A stretch of DNA of 64,000 nucleotides. Source: Oxalobacter formigenes. GTDB lineage: Bacteria > Pseudomonadota > Gammaproteobacteria > Burkholderiales > Burkholderiaceae_D. Location of the stretch: NCBI RefSeq assembly GCF_027158485.1, contig NZ_JAMKYJ010000002.1. The stretch is one strand, 5' to 3'. The position numbers and the translations under genes are program-made. Shown piece by piece: positions 16,480-26,656 of this stretch. The notes under the pieces were generated by a model. That model was not told the DNA's origin. It made no database searches and saw only the letters and a program-made list of their open reading frames with translations. The first letter of the stretch is position 1. Every line of letters begins with the position of its first letter.

Positions 16480-18819
16480 ATGAATATGGTTGAAATCGAG
16501 ATTGATGGCGAGAAAATAAAGGCGGAACCGGGCAGTTCACTGCTTCAGGTCGCGCTTGACTCGGGCAAGCCGATCCCGCATTTCTGCTATCACAAGAAAC
16601 TGTCGATTACGGCCAGCTGCCGCATGTGCCTCGTCGAAGTCGACAAAACACCGAAACTGGTGCCTGCCTGTGCCACTCCGGTGACGGAAGGCATGCTTGT
16701 CCATACCGATAGCGTAAAAGTCATCGAAGCCAGAAAAGCGGTGATGGAATTCCTGCTCATCAATCATCCACTCGATTGTCCTGTTTGCGATCAGGGAGGC
16801 GAGTGCCTCCTTCAGGATTATTCGGTCGGATATGGCACTTCAAAAGCCCGTTTTACCGGGGAAAAACGCATTGTTTTCGTAAAAAATGCCGGGCCGCTGA
16901 TTTCCATGCAGGAAATGAGCCGCTGTATCCAGTGCACCCGTTGTGTCCGTTTCGGCGAAGAGATCGGTGGCCTGATGGAATTCGGTATGGTCAACCGGGG
17001 TGACCGTGAAGAGATCACGACTTTCCTGAATAAAAACGTCAATTCCGAATTGTCCGGCAACATGATCGACGTTTGTCCTGTCGGGGCGCTGACATCCAAA
17101 CCGTTCCGGTTTTCGGCGCGTGGCTGGGAACTGGCGTCGCATCGTTCGGTCAGCCCGCATGACGGTCTCGGATCGAACATGAATGTCCAGACTCTGCGGG
17201 GTCAGGTGATGCGTGTTTTGCCGATCGAGAATGAAGCCGTAAACGAATGCTGGCTCTCCGACCGTGACCGTTTTTCTTATGAAGCCTTGAATAGTCCTGA
17301 ACGTTTGACCGTTCCGATGGTCAAGCAGGATAACCGCTGGATCGAGACGGATTGGGAAACGGCACTGAATTACGTGACACATGGTTTGAAGAGTATCAGC
17401 CGGGATCATGGCGCCTCGTCGCTGGCTGCGCTGGCTTCCCCGCAGGCAACGCTGGAAGAGTTGTCTCTGCTGCAAAAACTGGTGCGCAAGATGGGATCGG
17501 AAAAAGTCGAATTCCGCTTGCGCCAGTCGGATTTCACACTGGATGGAAAAATCCTGCCCTGGCTGGGTATGAAGATTGAAGAAATCGGGAGTCTGGATCA
17601 GGTTTTTGTTATCGGATCGTTTTTGCGCTCTGAAGCACCGCTCCTGGCTGCCCGTTTCAGAAAGGCGGCAATAAACGGTGCAAGAGTCAGCATGTTGCAT
17701 GCCGTCGATGACGACTGGCTGATGCCGGTTGAAAACAGGTTTATCGGATCACCCGCAAAATGGTTGTCCATGCTGGGCGAGATCATTACTGCGGTGGCAA
17801 TAAAAAAAGGAATGCCTGTTCCCGACTGGCTGGGAAATCTGCCGGTGACTGAAACGGCTGACCGTATTGCCGCGTCACTGATGGATGGAGAAAACAGGGC
17901 GATCATTCTGGGAGCGCTTGCCCTGCAACATGAACAGGCTTCAGCCTTGCATATGGCGGCCGAATGGCTGGCAGAAAATACCGGGGCGAAATTCGGTGTA
18001 TTGACAGAAGGAGCCAATGCGACTGGCGCTTATCTGGCAAATGCTTTCCCGACACCGGGTTCGGGACAAACCCTGAGCAATATTGCATCGGATTCGACGA
18101 AAGCTTTCCTGTTGTTGCAGACGGAACCGGAACTGGATGTCGCCGATCAGCCGAAGATGAAGGCAGCACTGCAACAGGCGGAAATGGTCGTGGCCTTGAC
18201 ACCATTCAAACAGAGTCTCGATGTGGCCGATGTGTTGCTGCCAGTTGCCCTGTTTACCGAAACCTCCGGAACCTATATCAATTTCGAAGGGCGTGTGCAG
18301 TCTTTTGAAGGAGCGGTTGCGCCACCGGGTGAAACGCGCCCTGCGTGGAAAGTGCTTCGGGTGCTGGGCAATTTCCTTGATTTGCCTGAGTTCGACTATG
18401 ACTCGTCTGAACAGGTCCGGGATGAATGCCTGCACAACCGGAATATTGACGCAGAATTGAACAATGTCTGTGGCCTCCTGCTGGAATTCGATGCATCCGA
18501 AACCGTTTCTGAAACGGGCATTAGGCGTATAGCCGACGTCCCGCTCTATTTTTCGGACATGATCGTTCGTCGAGCACCTTCCCTGCAACAGACACAGGCT
18601 GCCGCAGAACCGCTTGTTCATCTGCCTGCCGCGCTGTTTGATGAAATGGGATTGAACGACAGGGACAAGGTCAGAGTCTGGCAGGAGCAAGGCGAAGCCG
18701 TTCTGCCTGCCGTAAAAGACGAAACACTGCCGGATAACGTTGTCAGGCTGGCGACGGGTCATCCTTCAACCGCGATGCTGGGGCCGATAAACGGCTGGAT
18801 TGGAGTCGGACGCACATGA
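16480..18819 (+). CDS. nuoG: NADH-quinone oxidoreductase subunit G
   Basis: 779 aa. The N-terminal ferredoxin domain carries three clusters: 2Fe-2S (C36, C47, C50, C64), His-coordinated 4Fe-4S (H96, C100, C103, C109) and 4Fe-4S (C149, C152, C155, C199). The remainder is a molybdopterin-oxidoreductase-like domain that in complex I has lost its cofactor. Start could also be the second Met (16486). The stop overlaps nuoH. Confidence 0.97.
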   Translation: MNMVEIEIDGEKIKAEPGSSLLQVALDSGKPIPHFCYHKKLSITASCRMCLVEVDKTPKLVPACATPVTEGMLVHTDSVKVIEARKAVMEFLLINHPLDCPVCDQGGECLLQDYSVGYGTSKARFTGEKRIVFVKNAGPLISMQEMSRCIQCTRCVRFGEEIGGLMEFGMVNRGDREEITTFLNKNVNSELSGNMIDVCPVGALTSKPFRFSARGWELASHRSVSPHDGLGSNMNVQTLRGQVMRVLPIENEAVNECWLSDRDRFSYEALNSPERLTVPMVKQDNRWIETDWETALNYVTHGLKSISRDHGASSLAALASPQATLEELSLLQKLVRKMGSEKVEFRLRQSDFTLDGKILPWLGMKIEEIGSLDQVFVIGSFLRSEAPLLAARFRKAAINGARVSMLHAVDDDWLMPVENRFIGSPAKWLSMLGEIITAVAIKKGMPVPDWLGNLPVTETADRIAASLMDGENRAIILGALALQHEQASALHMAAEWLAENTGAKFGVLTEGANATGAYLANAFPTPGSGQTLSNIASDSTKAFLLLQTEPELDVADQPKMKAALQQAEMVVALTPFKQSLDVADVLLPVALFTETSGTYINFEGRVQSFEGAVAPPGETRPAWKVLRVLGNFLDLPEFDYDSSEQVRDECLHNRNIDAELNNVCGLLLEFDASETVSETGIRRIADVPLYFSDMIVRRAPSLQQTQAAAEPLVHLPAALFDEMGLNDRDKVRVWQEQGEAVLPAVKDETLPDNVVRLATGHPSTAMLGPINGWIGVGRT

Positions 18820-19892
18820 TGACGGAATTGCTCAATCTGGTGCACCACTACGGCAATCTGTTCTTCGGATCGCTGTGGCCTGTCGTCTGGATCATGATCC
18901 GGATCGGCATCATTCTTGCGCCGATTCTGGGTATCGTCACTTTCCTGACTCTCGGTGAACGGAAAGTGATCGGCTGGATGCATGCGCGTCTTGGGCCGAA
19001 TCGGGTAGGCCCTCTTGGCCTGATCCAGCCGATCGCCGATGCAATCAAGTTGCTTCTGAAAGAAATCATTGTCCCGGAAAAGGCCGACAAGGTCTTGTTC
19101 TGGCTGGCTCCGGTACTGGCGATGGCGCCTGCGCTGGCGGCATGGGCTGTGATTCCGTTCGGCCCGGATATGGTGCTGGCGAACGTCAATGCAGGCCTGT
19201 TGTTCATTATGGCGATCACGTCGATCAGTATTTACGGGATCATCATCGGCGGGTGGGCATCCAATTCAAAATATGCCCTGATGGGAGCGGTCCGTGCCGC
19301 GGCACTCATGATTTCTTTTGGGATTCCCCTGGGTTTTTCGCTCGTGATCGTCCTGCTGGTCTCTGGAAGCCTGAATCTCTCGGATATTGTCATCGGGCAA
19401 AGTCATGGCTTTTTCGCCAGTTACGGATTCACTTTCCTGTCCTGGAACTGGATTCCGCTTTTTCCGATTTTCGTTGTTTATATCATTTGCTCGATAGCGG
19501 AAACCGGACGGCATCCGTTCGATACGACAGAAGGGGAATCCGAAATCGTCGCCGGTCATATGGTTGAATACTCCGGTATGGCGTTTGCCATGTTTTATCT
19601 GGCCGAGTATGCCAATATTGTCCTGTTTTCGACGATGGCGGCCATCATGTTTCTGGGAGGATGGCTGGCGCCGGTCAACTGGTCTTTTCTCGCGTGGGTG
19701 CCGGGCTGGATCTGGCTGGCTTCCAAGACGTTCACCATCGTTTTCATATTCATCTGGGTTCGGGCGACATTCCCGCGTTACCGTTACGATCATGCAATGC
19801 GGCTTGGCTGGAAGGTGCTGATTCCGCTTACACTGGCTTACCTCGTTTTCATCGCCTGCTGGATGCAGACGCCTTTCAATATATGGCAATGA
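18816..19892 (+). CDS. nuoH: NADH-quinone oxidoreductase subunit H
   Basis: 358 aa, eight or so membrane helices. It links the quinone cavity to the proton channels. GERKVIGWMHARLGPNRVGPLG and the acidic loop AETGRHPFDTTEGESEIVAG are family signatures. The start overlaps the nuoG stop (ATGATG). Confidence 0.97.
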   Translation: MMTELLNLVHHYGNLFFGSLWPVVWIMIRIGIILAPILGIVTFLTLGERKVIGWMHARLGPNRVGPLGLIQPIADAIKLLLKEIIVPEKADKVLFWLAPVLAMAPALAAWAVIPFGPDMVLANVNAGLLFIMAITSISIYGIIIGGWASNSKYALMGAVRAAALMISFGIPLGFSLVIVLLVSGSLNLSDIVIGQSHGFFASYGFTFLSWNWIPLFPIFVVYIICSIAETGRHPFDTTEGESEIVAGHMVEYSGMAFAMFYLAEYANIVLFSTMAAIMFLGGWLAPVNWSFLAWVPGWIWLASKTFTIVFIFIWVRATFPRYRYDHAMRLGWKVLIPLTLAYLVFIACWMQTPFNIWQ

Positions 19893-19902
19893 GGCAAAGC
19901 GG

Positions 19903-20391
19903 ATGAAAACGATAAAACATTTTTTCAAAACCTTCTCCCTGATCGAACTGATTCAGGGAATGGCCCTGACTTTGAGAGTCATGTTCAGGCGCAAGGCGAC
20001 GGTTCGTTATCCGGAAGAAAAAACGCCTTTGTCGCCCCGTTTCCGCGGCATGCATGCCCTGATGCGCGATGAAAACGGCGAGGAAAAATGTATCGGCTGC
20101 AAATTGTGTGAGTCTGTCTGTCCGGCCAAGGCCATTCTGATCGAAACGGAAGAGCGGGAGGACGGGACGAGAAGGACGACGCGATACGATATCGACCAGA
20201 GCAAATGCATATTCTGCGGCCTGTGCGAGGAAGCGTGCCCGGTCGATGCCATTGTCGAGATACCGATGTTCGAATATAGTGCCGACGGGAAAAACGATTT
20301 GCTGTTTTCGAAGGAAGTTTTGCTGAAAGTAGGCGATACATACAAGGAAGAAATAAAGGAAGCGAAGGATGCCGATGAACCCTACCGTTAA
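19903..20391 (+). CDS. nuoI: NADH-quinone oxidoreductase subunit I
   Basis: 162 aa, ferredoxin-like, with two 4Fe-4S sites: C63, C66, C69, C73 and C102, C105, C108, C112 (clusters N6a and N6b). Confidence 0.97.
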   Translation: MKTIKHFFKTFSLIELIQGMALTLRVMFRRKATVRYPEEKTPLSPRFRGMHALMRDENGEEKCIGCKLCESVCPAKAILIETEEREDGTRRTTRYDIDQSKCIFCGLCEEACPVDAIVEIPMFEYSADGKNDLLFSKEVLLKVGDTYKEEIKEAKDADEPYR

Positions 20392-20406
20392 AGGCCTGAT
20401 CGCTTT

Positions 20407-21042
20407 ATGAATGCCATGCAACTGACAAACGTTCTCTTTTATGTGTTTGGCGCCATTATGGTACTGGCGGCGTTGCGCGTCATTACGTCGCGACATCCTG
20501 TGCATGCCGTGCTGTATCTTGTCCTTTCTTTTTTCACCGGGGCGGCGATCTGGATACTGCTGAAAGCGGAATTTCTCGCCCTGATCCTGCTTCTGGTTTA
20601 TGTCGGGGCTGTCATGGTGCTCTTCCTTTTCGTCGTCATGATGATGGATCTGGATCTGACCGAACTGAAAAGGGCAGCCAGAAAGAATATGATTTCCGCC
20701 ACGATTGTGGGCGTGGCGATCGTGCTTGAAATGTCGGCGGTTCTTTTCCGCGGCTTCTGGATGATTGATTCACACGTTCCGAAAAGTGCGTCGAAAATCG
20801 GATTGACGGCGGAGATCGGGAAAGCCCTGTTTACCGATTATCTCTTCAATGTTGAAATTGCAGCGATCATCCTGCTTGTCGCGCTGATCGCGGCCGTGAC
20901 ACTGACGTTTAGGAAAAGAACGGACGCCAAATATACGTCGGCCAACAAGGCCATTCATGTCCGGGCTGAAGACAGGATACGCATTGTCGAGATGAAAGCG
21001 GAAACGTTTGAACAGGAAACCAAACGGGAGGATGCGCCATGA
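20407..21042 (+). CDS. nuoJ: NADH-quinone oxidoreductase subunit J
   Basis: 211 aa with five membrane helices in the first two thirds. ALILLLVYVGAVMVLFLFVVMM contains the helix with the conserved Tyr/Gly break involved in coupling. The C-terminal tail is charged. Its stop overlaps nuoK by ATGA. Confidence 0.96.
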   Translation: MNAMQLTNVLFYVFGAIMVLAALRVITSRHPVHAVLYLVLSFFTGAAIWILLKAEFLALILLLVYVGAVMVLFLFVVMMMDLDLTELKRAARKNMISATIVGVAIVLEMSAVLFRGFWMIDSHVPKSASKIGLTAEIGKALFTDYLFNVEIAAIILLVALIAAVTLTFRKRTDAKYTSANKAIHVRAEDRIRIVEMKAETFEQETKREDAP

Positions 21043-21350
21043 TGACCGTTTCACTGGTGCATTATCTGATTCTGGCGGCGATCCTGTTTTCGATCGGGGT
21101 GATGGGCATTTTCATCAACCGGCGTAATCTGATCATGTTGTTGATGTCGATTGAGCTGATGCTGTTGGCGATCAATCTGAATTTCATCGCCTTTTCCCAC
21201 TATCTCGGGGATATTGCCGGACAGGTTTTCGTGTTTTTCATCCTGACGGTAGCCGCTTCGGAAACGGCAATCGGTCTGGGAATACTGGTGGTTCTTTTCA
21301 GGCGGATCAGTTCGGTCAAGACCGACGATCTGGATAGCCTGAAGGGATGA
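21039..21350 (+). CDS. nuoK: NADH-quinone oxidoreductase subunit K
   Basis: 103 aa, three membrane helices. Buried glutamates near 38 (SIELMLL) and 73 (ASETAIGL) are the conserved proton-path residues. Confidence 0.96.
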   Translation: MMTVSLVHYLILAAILFSIGVMGIFINRRNLIMLLMSIELMLLAINLNFIAFSHYLGDIAGQVFVFFILTVAASETAIGLGILVVLFRRISSVKTDDLDSLKG

Positions 21351-21402
21351 CGTGATTATATGAACGCAAGCATTTACAGAATAATTTAAGGAAAGAACGG
21401 GA

Positions 21403-23535
21403 ATGCCGGATCAACTGAACGTCCATTTATTGCTGGCTGCGCTTTTGGCGCCGCTGGCGGGCGCATTGATCGCCGGCCTGATGGGTTCGATGTTCGGAGG
21501 CCATCTCATCCGCCGGAGAACGTCGAAAGCTGTCACGGTTTTGGGTGTGGCCATTTCGTTCGTCTGTTCATTGTTGATTTTGCTGGAAGTCATTTCCGGA
21601 GCGGAGTTCAACGGGCCGGTCTATACATGGGCGACTATCGGGAATCTGAAACTGGAAATCGGTTTTCTGGTCGATAAGCTGACAGCCATGATGATGGTCG
21701 TCGTCACCTTCATTTCCCTGCTGGTCCACATCTATTCGATGGGCTATATGGAAAACGACGACAACGTCAGCCGCTTTTTCTCGTATATATCCCTCTTTAC
21801 CTTTTCCATGCTCTCGCTCGTGATGAGCAACAATTTCCTGCAGCTTTTCTTCGGTTGGGAAGCGGTCGGACTCGTTTCCTATCTGCTGATCGGGTTCTGG
21901 CTGGAAAAACCGACGGCCGTGTCAGCCGGTTTGAAAGCTTTCCTCGTCAACCGTGTGGGCGATTTCGGGTTCATTATCGGGATCGGGCTGGTCTTTGCAT
22001 TTGCCGGTTCGCTGAACTATCAGGACGTTTTCACCATACGTGAACAACTGGCGATGATGACTTTGCCGGGAACCGGCTGGCTCGTCATTACGGCGATTTG
22101 CCTCTTCCTTTTTGTCGGCGCAATGGGTAAATCGGCCCAATTCCCGTTCCATGTCTGGCTGCCGGATTCGATGGAAGGCCCGACACCGATCTCCGCGCTG
22201 ATCCATGCCGCCACGATGGTGACCGCCGGTATTTTCATGGTGGCACGTTTGTCGCCATTGTATGAATTGTCCGAGACGGCGCTTTCCGTCATGGTCGTTG
22301 TCGGTGCGATTTCGGCACTCTTTTTGGGACTGGTCGCGATGGTGCAGACCGACATCAAGCGGATCATTGCCTATTCGACCTTGTCGCAACTCGGTTATAT
22401 GGTCGTCGCGCTCGGAGTTTCGGCCTATTCTGTCGCCGTTTTCCACCTGATGACGCATGCATTCTTCAAGGCTTTGCTTTTCCTTGCTGCTGGTTCGGTC
22501 ATTCTGGGCATGCATCACGATCAGGATATCCGGAACATGGGCGGCTTGCGCAAATACATGCCGCTGACATGGATAACGGCACTGATCGGTTCTTTGGCCC
22601 TGACTGGCGTGCCTTTCTTTTCCGGTTTCTATTCCAAGGAAACGATTATCGGCGCGGTCAGGGCATCATCCGTGACCGGTTCGACTGTCGCTCTGGTCGC
22701 CGTTATTGCCGGTTTGTTCGTTACCGGTTTTTATACGTTCAGGCTGTTTTTCTATGTTTTTCACGGAAAAGAACGCTTCCAGCGGCAGCAACTGGTCAAT
22801 CTGAAGACGGCTGAAAAGGAAAAAATCCCGCAGGGCAATATCATCGGCCTGCTTCCCGGCGAAAAACCACAGGAATCGTCCTGGATCATCCGCTTGCCGC
22901 TCATACTGTTGGCGATTCCGTCGGTCATCGCCGGATATTTCATGATCGAGCCGATGGTGTTCGGTAATTTTTTCGAGGACGTGATTTTCGTCGATAACGA
23001 GAAGCATGCGGGTATGCAGGCGCTGGCGCTTCATTTCGATAATGCCCTGTCGATGACTTTGCATGAAATCATGACACCGACTTTCTGGCTGGCGATAGCC
23101 GGTATTGCGATGGCATGGTATTTCTACATGGGCAATCCGGTGGTTCCGATCCGCCTGCGGCGCCGGTTCCGCTTCCTGCACCGGCTGCTGGTTGAACAGT
23201 ATTATCTGGACAAATTGTATGAAAGAGTATTTGTGAACGGCACCTTGTGGCTGGGCAATGTCCTGTGGAAGAAAATTGACGAAACACTGATCGACGACTG
23301 GATTATTTCCCGCTTCTTTGTGAAAGGAACGAAAAAGCTCGGACGTGTCGTGTTCAAGGTGGTCGATGTCGTCATGATCGACGGTGTGCTGGTAAACGGG
23401 GGATCGAAAATGGTGGGCTGGATCGCCTCTATCGTCCGGCACTTCCAGTCGGGCTATCTGTACCATTACGTTTTTGCCATGATTATCGGCCTGTTGTGCC
23501 TGCTGTTCTGGTTTGTTCCCATCAGTTTGAGATAA
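21403..23535 (+). CDS. nuoL: NADH-quinone oxidoreductase subunit L
   Basis: 710 aa, Mrp-type antiporter-like proton channel with the long C-terminal lateral helix. GWEAVGLVSYLLIGFW contains the channel Glu, and KSAQFPFHVWLPDSMEGPTP holds the conserved Lys. 52 bases separate it from nuoK. Confidence 0.97.
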   Translation: MPDQLNVHLLLAALLAPLAGALIAGLMGSMFGGHLIRRRTSKAVTVLGVAISFVCSLLILLEVISGAEFNGPVYTWATIGNLKLEIGFLVDKLTAMMMVVVTFISLLVHIYSMGYMENDDNVSRFFSYISLFTFSMLSLVMSNNFLQLFFGWEAVGLVSYLLIGFWLEKPTAVSAGLKAFLVNRVGDFGFIIGIGLVFAFAGSLNYQDVFTIREQLAMMTLPGTGWLVITAICLFLFVGAMGKSAQFPFHVWLPDSMEGPTPISALIHAATMVTAGIFMVARLSPLYELSETALSVMVVVGAISALFLGLVAMVQTDIKRIIAYSTLSQLGYMVVALGVSAYSVAVFHLMTHAFFKALLFLAAGSVILGMHHDQDIRNMGGLRKYMPLTWITALIGSLALTGVPFFSGFYSKETIIGAVRASSVTGSTVALVAVIAGLFVTGFYTFRLFFYVFHGKERFQRQQLVNLKTAEKEKIPQGNIIGLLPGEKPQESSWIIRLPLILLAIPSVIAGYFMIEPMVFGNFFEDVIFVDNEKHAGMQALALHFDNALSMTLHEIMTPTFWLAIAGIAMAWYFYMGNPVVPIRLRRRFRFLHRLLVEQYYLDKLYERVFVNGTLWLGNVLWKKIDETLIDDWIISRFFVKGTKKLGRVVFKVVDVVMIDGVLVNGGSKMVGWIASIVRHFQSGYLYHYVFAMIIGLLCLLFWFVPISLR

Positions 23536-23553
23536 AAGTTTGATCGGATAAAT

Positions 23554-25047
23554 ATGCCTAATCTGTCGTATTCAGCCTTTCCAGTCCTGTCGCTAGCGAT
23601 CTGGTGCCCGGTGTTTTTCGGCTTGCTGGTACTCGTGACCGGGAAGGATGAAAGAGCCTTGTTCGTTCGCTGGCTGTCGCTTCTCGGCGCGGTGGTCAGT
23701 TTTGCCGTTACCTTGCCACTGGCGATCCATTTCGACAGAAGCGCACACGGCATGCAATTCGTCGAGCGGCATTCATGGATCAAACTCTTTCATGTTGAGT
23801 ACGCGCTGGGTGTGGACGGGATTTCCATGTGGTTCGTCCTGTTGTCGGCGCTGATTACGCTGATCGTCGTCATTGCTGGATGGAACGTCATCCAGAAACA
23901 GATCGCGCAATACATGGGGGCTTTCCTGATCCTGTCCGGCCTGATGATCGGTGTGTTCTCGACGTTTGACGGGCTTTTGTTTTACGTTTTCTTCGAGGCG
24001 ACCCTGATCCCAATGTTCGTCATAATCGGCGTATGGGGTGGTGAACGGCGTGTTTATGCAGCGTTCAAGTTTTTCCTGTATACCTTCTTCGGGTCGCTGC
24101 CGATGCTGATCGGTATCCTGTACCTCTATCTCCAAACGAACAGTTTCAATATCTTTACCTGGTATAACGCGCCGATTCCCCTGAACGTGCAGATATGGCT
24201 TTTCATCGCGTTTTTGACGGCCTTTGCCGTCAAGGTTCCGATGTGGCCGGTACACACCTGGTTGCCCGATGCCCACGTCGAGGCGCCAACGGGTGGCTCG
24301 GTCATTCTTGCTGCCCTCATGCTGAAGCTGGGTGCTTATGGTTTTATCCGTTTTTCCCTGCCGATCCTGCCGGACGCCAGCCGGACGCTGGCATGGCTCA
24401 TGATCGCGCTGTCGCTGATCGCCGTGATCTACATCGGGCTGGTCGCGCTTGTCCAGAAAGACATGAAGAAACTGATCGCCTATTCGTCCATTGCGCATAT
24501 GGGCTTTGTGACGCTCGGTTTCTTCCTGTTTGAAAACATCACCGTCGATGGGGCGCTGGTACAGATGATTTCGCACGGTTTCGTCTCGGCCGCCATGTTC
24601 CTCTGTGTCGGCGTACTTTACGACCGGATGCATACCCGCCAGATTGCCGATTACGGTGGCGTTGCCTTTGTCATGCCGCGTTTTGCGGCGTTCTTCGTTC
24701 TGTTTGCGCTGGCGAATTGCGGTTTGCCGGGAACGTCCGGTTTCGTGGGTGAAGTCATGGTCATTCTGGGAGCGGTGAAGGTCAATGTCTGGATCGGTGC
24801 CGCGGGTGCGCTGGCCCTGATTCTGGGCGCGGCTTATACGCTCTGGATGATCAAGCGTGTACTCTATGGGCCAATTGAAAACGAACAGGTTGCGGCATTG
24901 AAAGACATCAGTGCGAGGGAATTTTTCATGCTGGTGGTTCTGGGTGCTTTCGTGCTTGCGATTGGGATTTATCCTGCATGGGTGACCGATGTCATGCAGA
25001 CGTCCGTTGCCGATCTGCTGGTGCATGTTTCGCAGTCCAAACTGTAA
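23554..25047 (+). CDS. nuoM: NADH-quinone oxidoreductase subunit M
   Basis: 497 aa, second antiporter-like channel. FYVFFEATLIPMF contains the channel Glu, and KVPMWPVHTWLPDAHVEAPT the channel Lys motif. About 13-14 membrane helices. Confidence 0.97.
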   Translation: MPNLSYSAFPVLSLAIWCPVFFGLLVLVTGKDERALFVRWLSLLGAVVSFAVTLPLAIHFDRSAHGMQFVERHSWIKLFHVEYALGVDGISMWFVLLSALITLIVVIAGWNVIQKQIAQYMGAFLILSGLMIGVFSTFDGLLFYVFFEATLIPMFVIIGVWGGERRVYAAFKFFLYTFFGSLPMLIGILYLYLQTNSFNIFTWYNAPIPLNVQIWLFIAFLTAFAVKVPMWPVHTWLPDAHVEAPTGGSVILAALMLKLGAYGFIRFSLPILPDASRTLAWLMIALSLIAVIYIGLVALVQKDMKKLIAYSSIAHMGFVTLGFFLFENITVDGALVQMISHGFVSAAMFLCVGVLYDRMHTRQIADYGGVAFVMPRFAAFFVLFALANCGLPGTSGFVGEVMVILGAVKVNVWIGAAGALALILGAAYTLWMIKRVLYGPIENEQVAALKDISAREFFMLVVLGAFVLAIGIYPAWVTDVMQTSVADLLVHVSQSKL

Positions 25048-25064
25048 GAGGCGGATAAGACGAC

Positions 25065-26552
25065 ATGAATTCGATGAACCTGCTTCCCGCCCTGCCAGAA
25101 CTGATACTGATCGCATCGGTACCGGCGATATTGCTTATCGACCTGTTTTTGCCGCAAAACAGGCGGGATGTCACATTCGGTTTGTCGATATTGGCGATAC
25201 TTGGCTGTATCGCCGTCACATTCATTTTTCCACAGGAAAAAAATATTGCCTATAGCTTCGGGGGGGCTTTCATTTCCGATGCCGTATCGATTCTGTTAAA
25301 GCTGTGTACTTATATCGCCATGCTATTCACGCTGGTATATGCACGCCGCTATATCAATGAACGGAATCTGACCTCGGGTCATCTGGGTGGCGAGTTTTAC
25401 AGCCTGTCTCTTTTTGCCATGCTCGGCATGATGGTCGTCATTTCCGCTGCGGATTTTTTGACGATGTATCTGGGCATTGAACTGATGTCTTTTCCGCTCT
25501 ATGCACTGGTGGCTTTGAAACGAAACGACAGCAAGGCCGTCGAGGCAGCAACCAAGTTTTTCATTCTGGGCGCGCTGGGTTCAGGCCTTTTGCTCTACGG
25601 GATTTCCATGCTTTACGGGGCGACAGGCTCGCTCGATTTTATCGAAGTGGCAAGAATATCGGCTTACAGCGGTATCAGCCGGACGATTCTGGTTTTCGGT
25701 ATCGTTTTCGTCGTGGCCGGTATCGCCTTCAAATTGGGTGCCGTACCGTTTCATATGTGGGTGCCAGACGTATTCGAAGGCGCGCCGACAGCCGTTACCC
25801 TGCTGATCGCCGGTGCACCGAAACTGGCCGGGTTTGCGATCTGCCTGCGCATTCTGGTCGAAGCGCTGTTGCCACTGGCTTTCGATTGGCAGCAGATGCT
25901 GATGATCATTGCTATCCTGTCGATGGCACTGGGTAATGTCGCCGCGATCATGCAGAAAAACATCAAGCGCATGCTCGCCTATTCGACGATTGCCCAGATG
26001 GGGTACATGCTGCTGGGCATGCTGGCCGGAGTCAGGGAAGGGACTCGCGTCATCGCTTCCACTTTCGCGTACAGTTCGGCCATGTATTACACCATAGTCT
26101 ACGTGCTGGCGACGCTCGGTGCGTTCGGCGTGATCCTGATGATGTCCGGCAAGGGACTGGAAGCGGACAGACTGGACGATTTTCGTGGCCTGAACCGTCG
26201 CAATCCATGGTATGCCCTGATTATGCTCGTCTGCATGTTTTCTTTTGCCGGTGTTCCGCCGCTGGTCGGCTTTTTCGGCAAATTCGCCGTGTTTCAGGCA
26301 CTGGTCGATGCAGGACTGATCTGGCTGGCAATCGTCGGGATTGTCTTTGCCGTGATCGGCGCGTTTTATTATCTTCGGGTCGTCAAGTTCATGTATTTTG
26401 ACGAGCCTGCGGATGAGCGGAAAATCAGCGTCCCGCTGGATATGTCGGTTGCGCTTGGTGTCAATGGATTGCTGATCATCGTGCTGGGCATTTTGCCGGG
26501 CAGTCTGCTGGACTGGTGCGTGTTTGCCATCAACAGCGCTTTCCTGCTTTAA
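25065..26552 (+). CDS. nuoN: NADH-quinone oxidoreductase subunit N
   Basis: 495 aa, third antiporter-like channel. YLGIELMSFPLYAL carries the channel Glu and KLGAVPFHMWVPDVFEGAPT the Lys motif. It ends the nuo operon. The small DUF2818 gene that I recall after nuoN in related genera is absent; aroC comes next. Confidence 0.97.
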   Translation: MNSMNLLPALPELILIASVPAILLIDLFLPQNRRDVTFGLSILAILGCIAVTFIFPQEKNIAYSFGGAFISDAVSILLKLCTYIAMLFTLVYARRYINERNLTSGHLGGEFYSLSLFAMLGMMVVISAADFLTMYLGIELMSFPLYALVALKRNDSKAVEAATKFFILGALGSGLLLYGISMLYGATGSLDFIEVARISAYSGISRTILVFGIVFVVAGIAFKLGAVPFHMWVPDVFEGAPTAVTLLIAGAPKLAGFAICLRILVEALLPLAFDWQQMLMIIAILSMALGNVAAIMQKNIKRMLAYSTIAQMGYMLLGMLAGVREGTRVIASTFAYSSAMYYTIVYVLATLGAFGVILMMSGKGLEADRLDDFRGLNRRNPWYALIMLVCMFSFAGVPPLVGFFGKFAVFQALVDAGLIWLAIVGIVFAVIGAFYYLRVVKFMYFDEPADERKISVPLDMSVALGVNGLLIIVLGILPGSLLDWCVFAINSAFLL

Positions 26553-26656
26553 CCGGGTGTTGCGTCTGTCTGAAAGTAAACCGGCATTTATCGTGGCGCG
26601 TTTATAAACCGGGGATGTTAAAATCAGGTTAATTCAAATATTTTACGGATCGAGCT

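Noticed and set aside
23773..25116. Long minus-strand ORF (447 codons) opposite nuoM
   Set aside because: It lies antisense to a well-supported complex I gene, its product is rich in Arg, Gln, Asp and His as expected of a shadow frame, and it has no recognisable domain.
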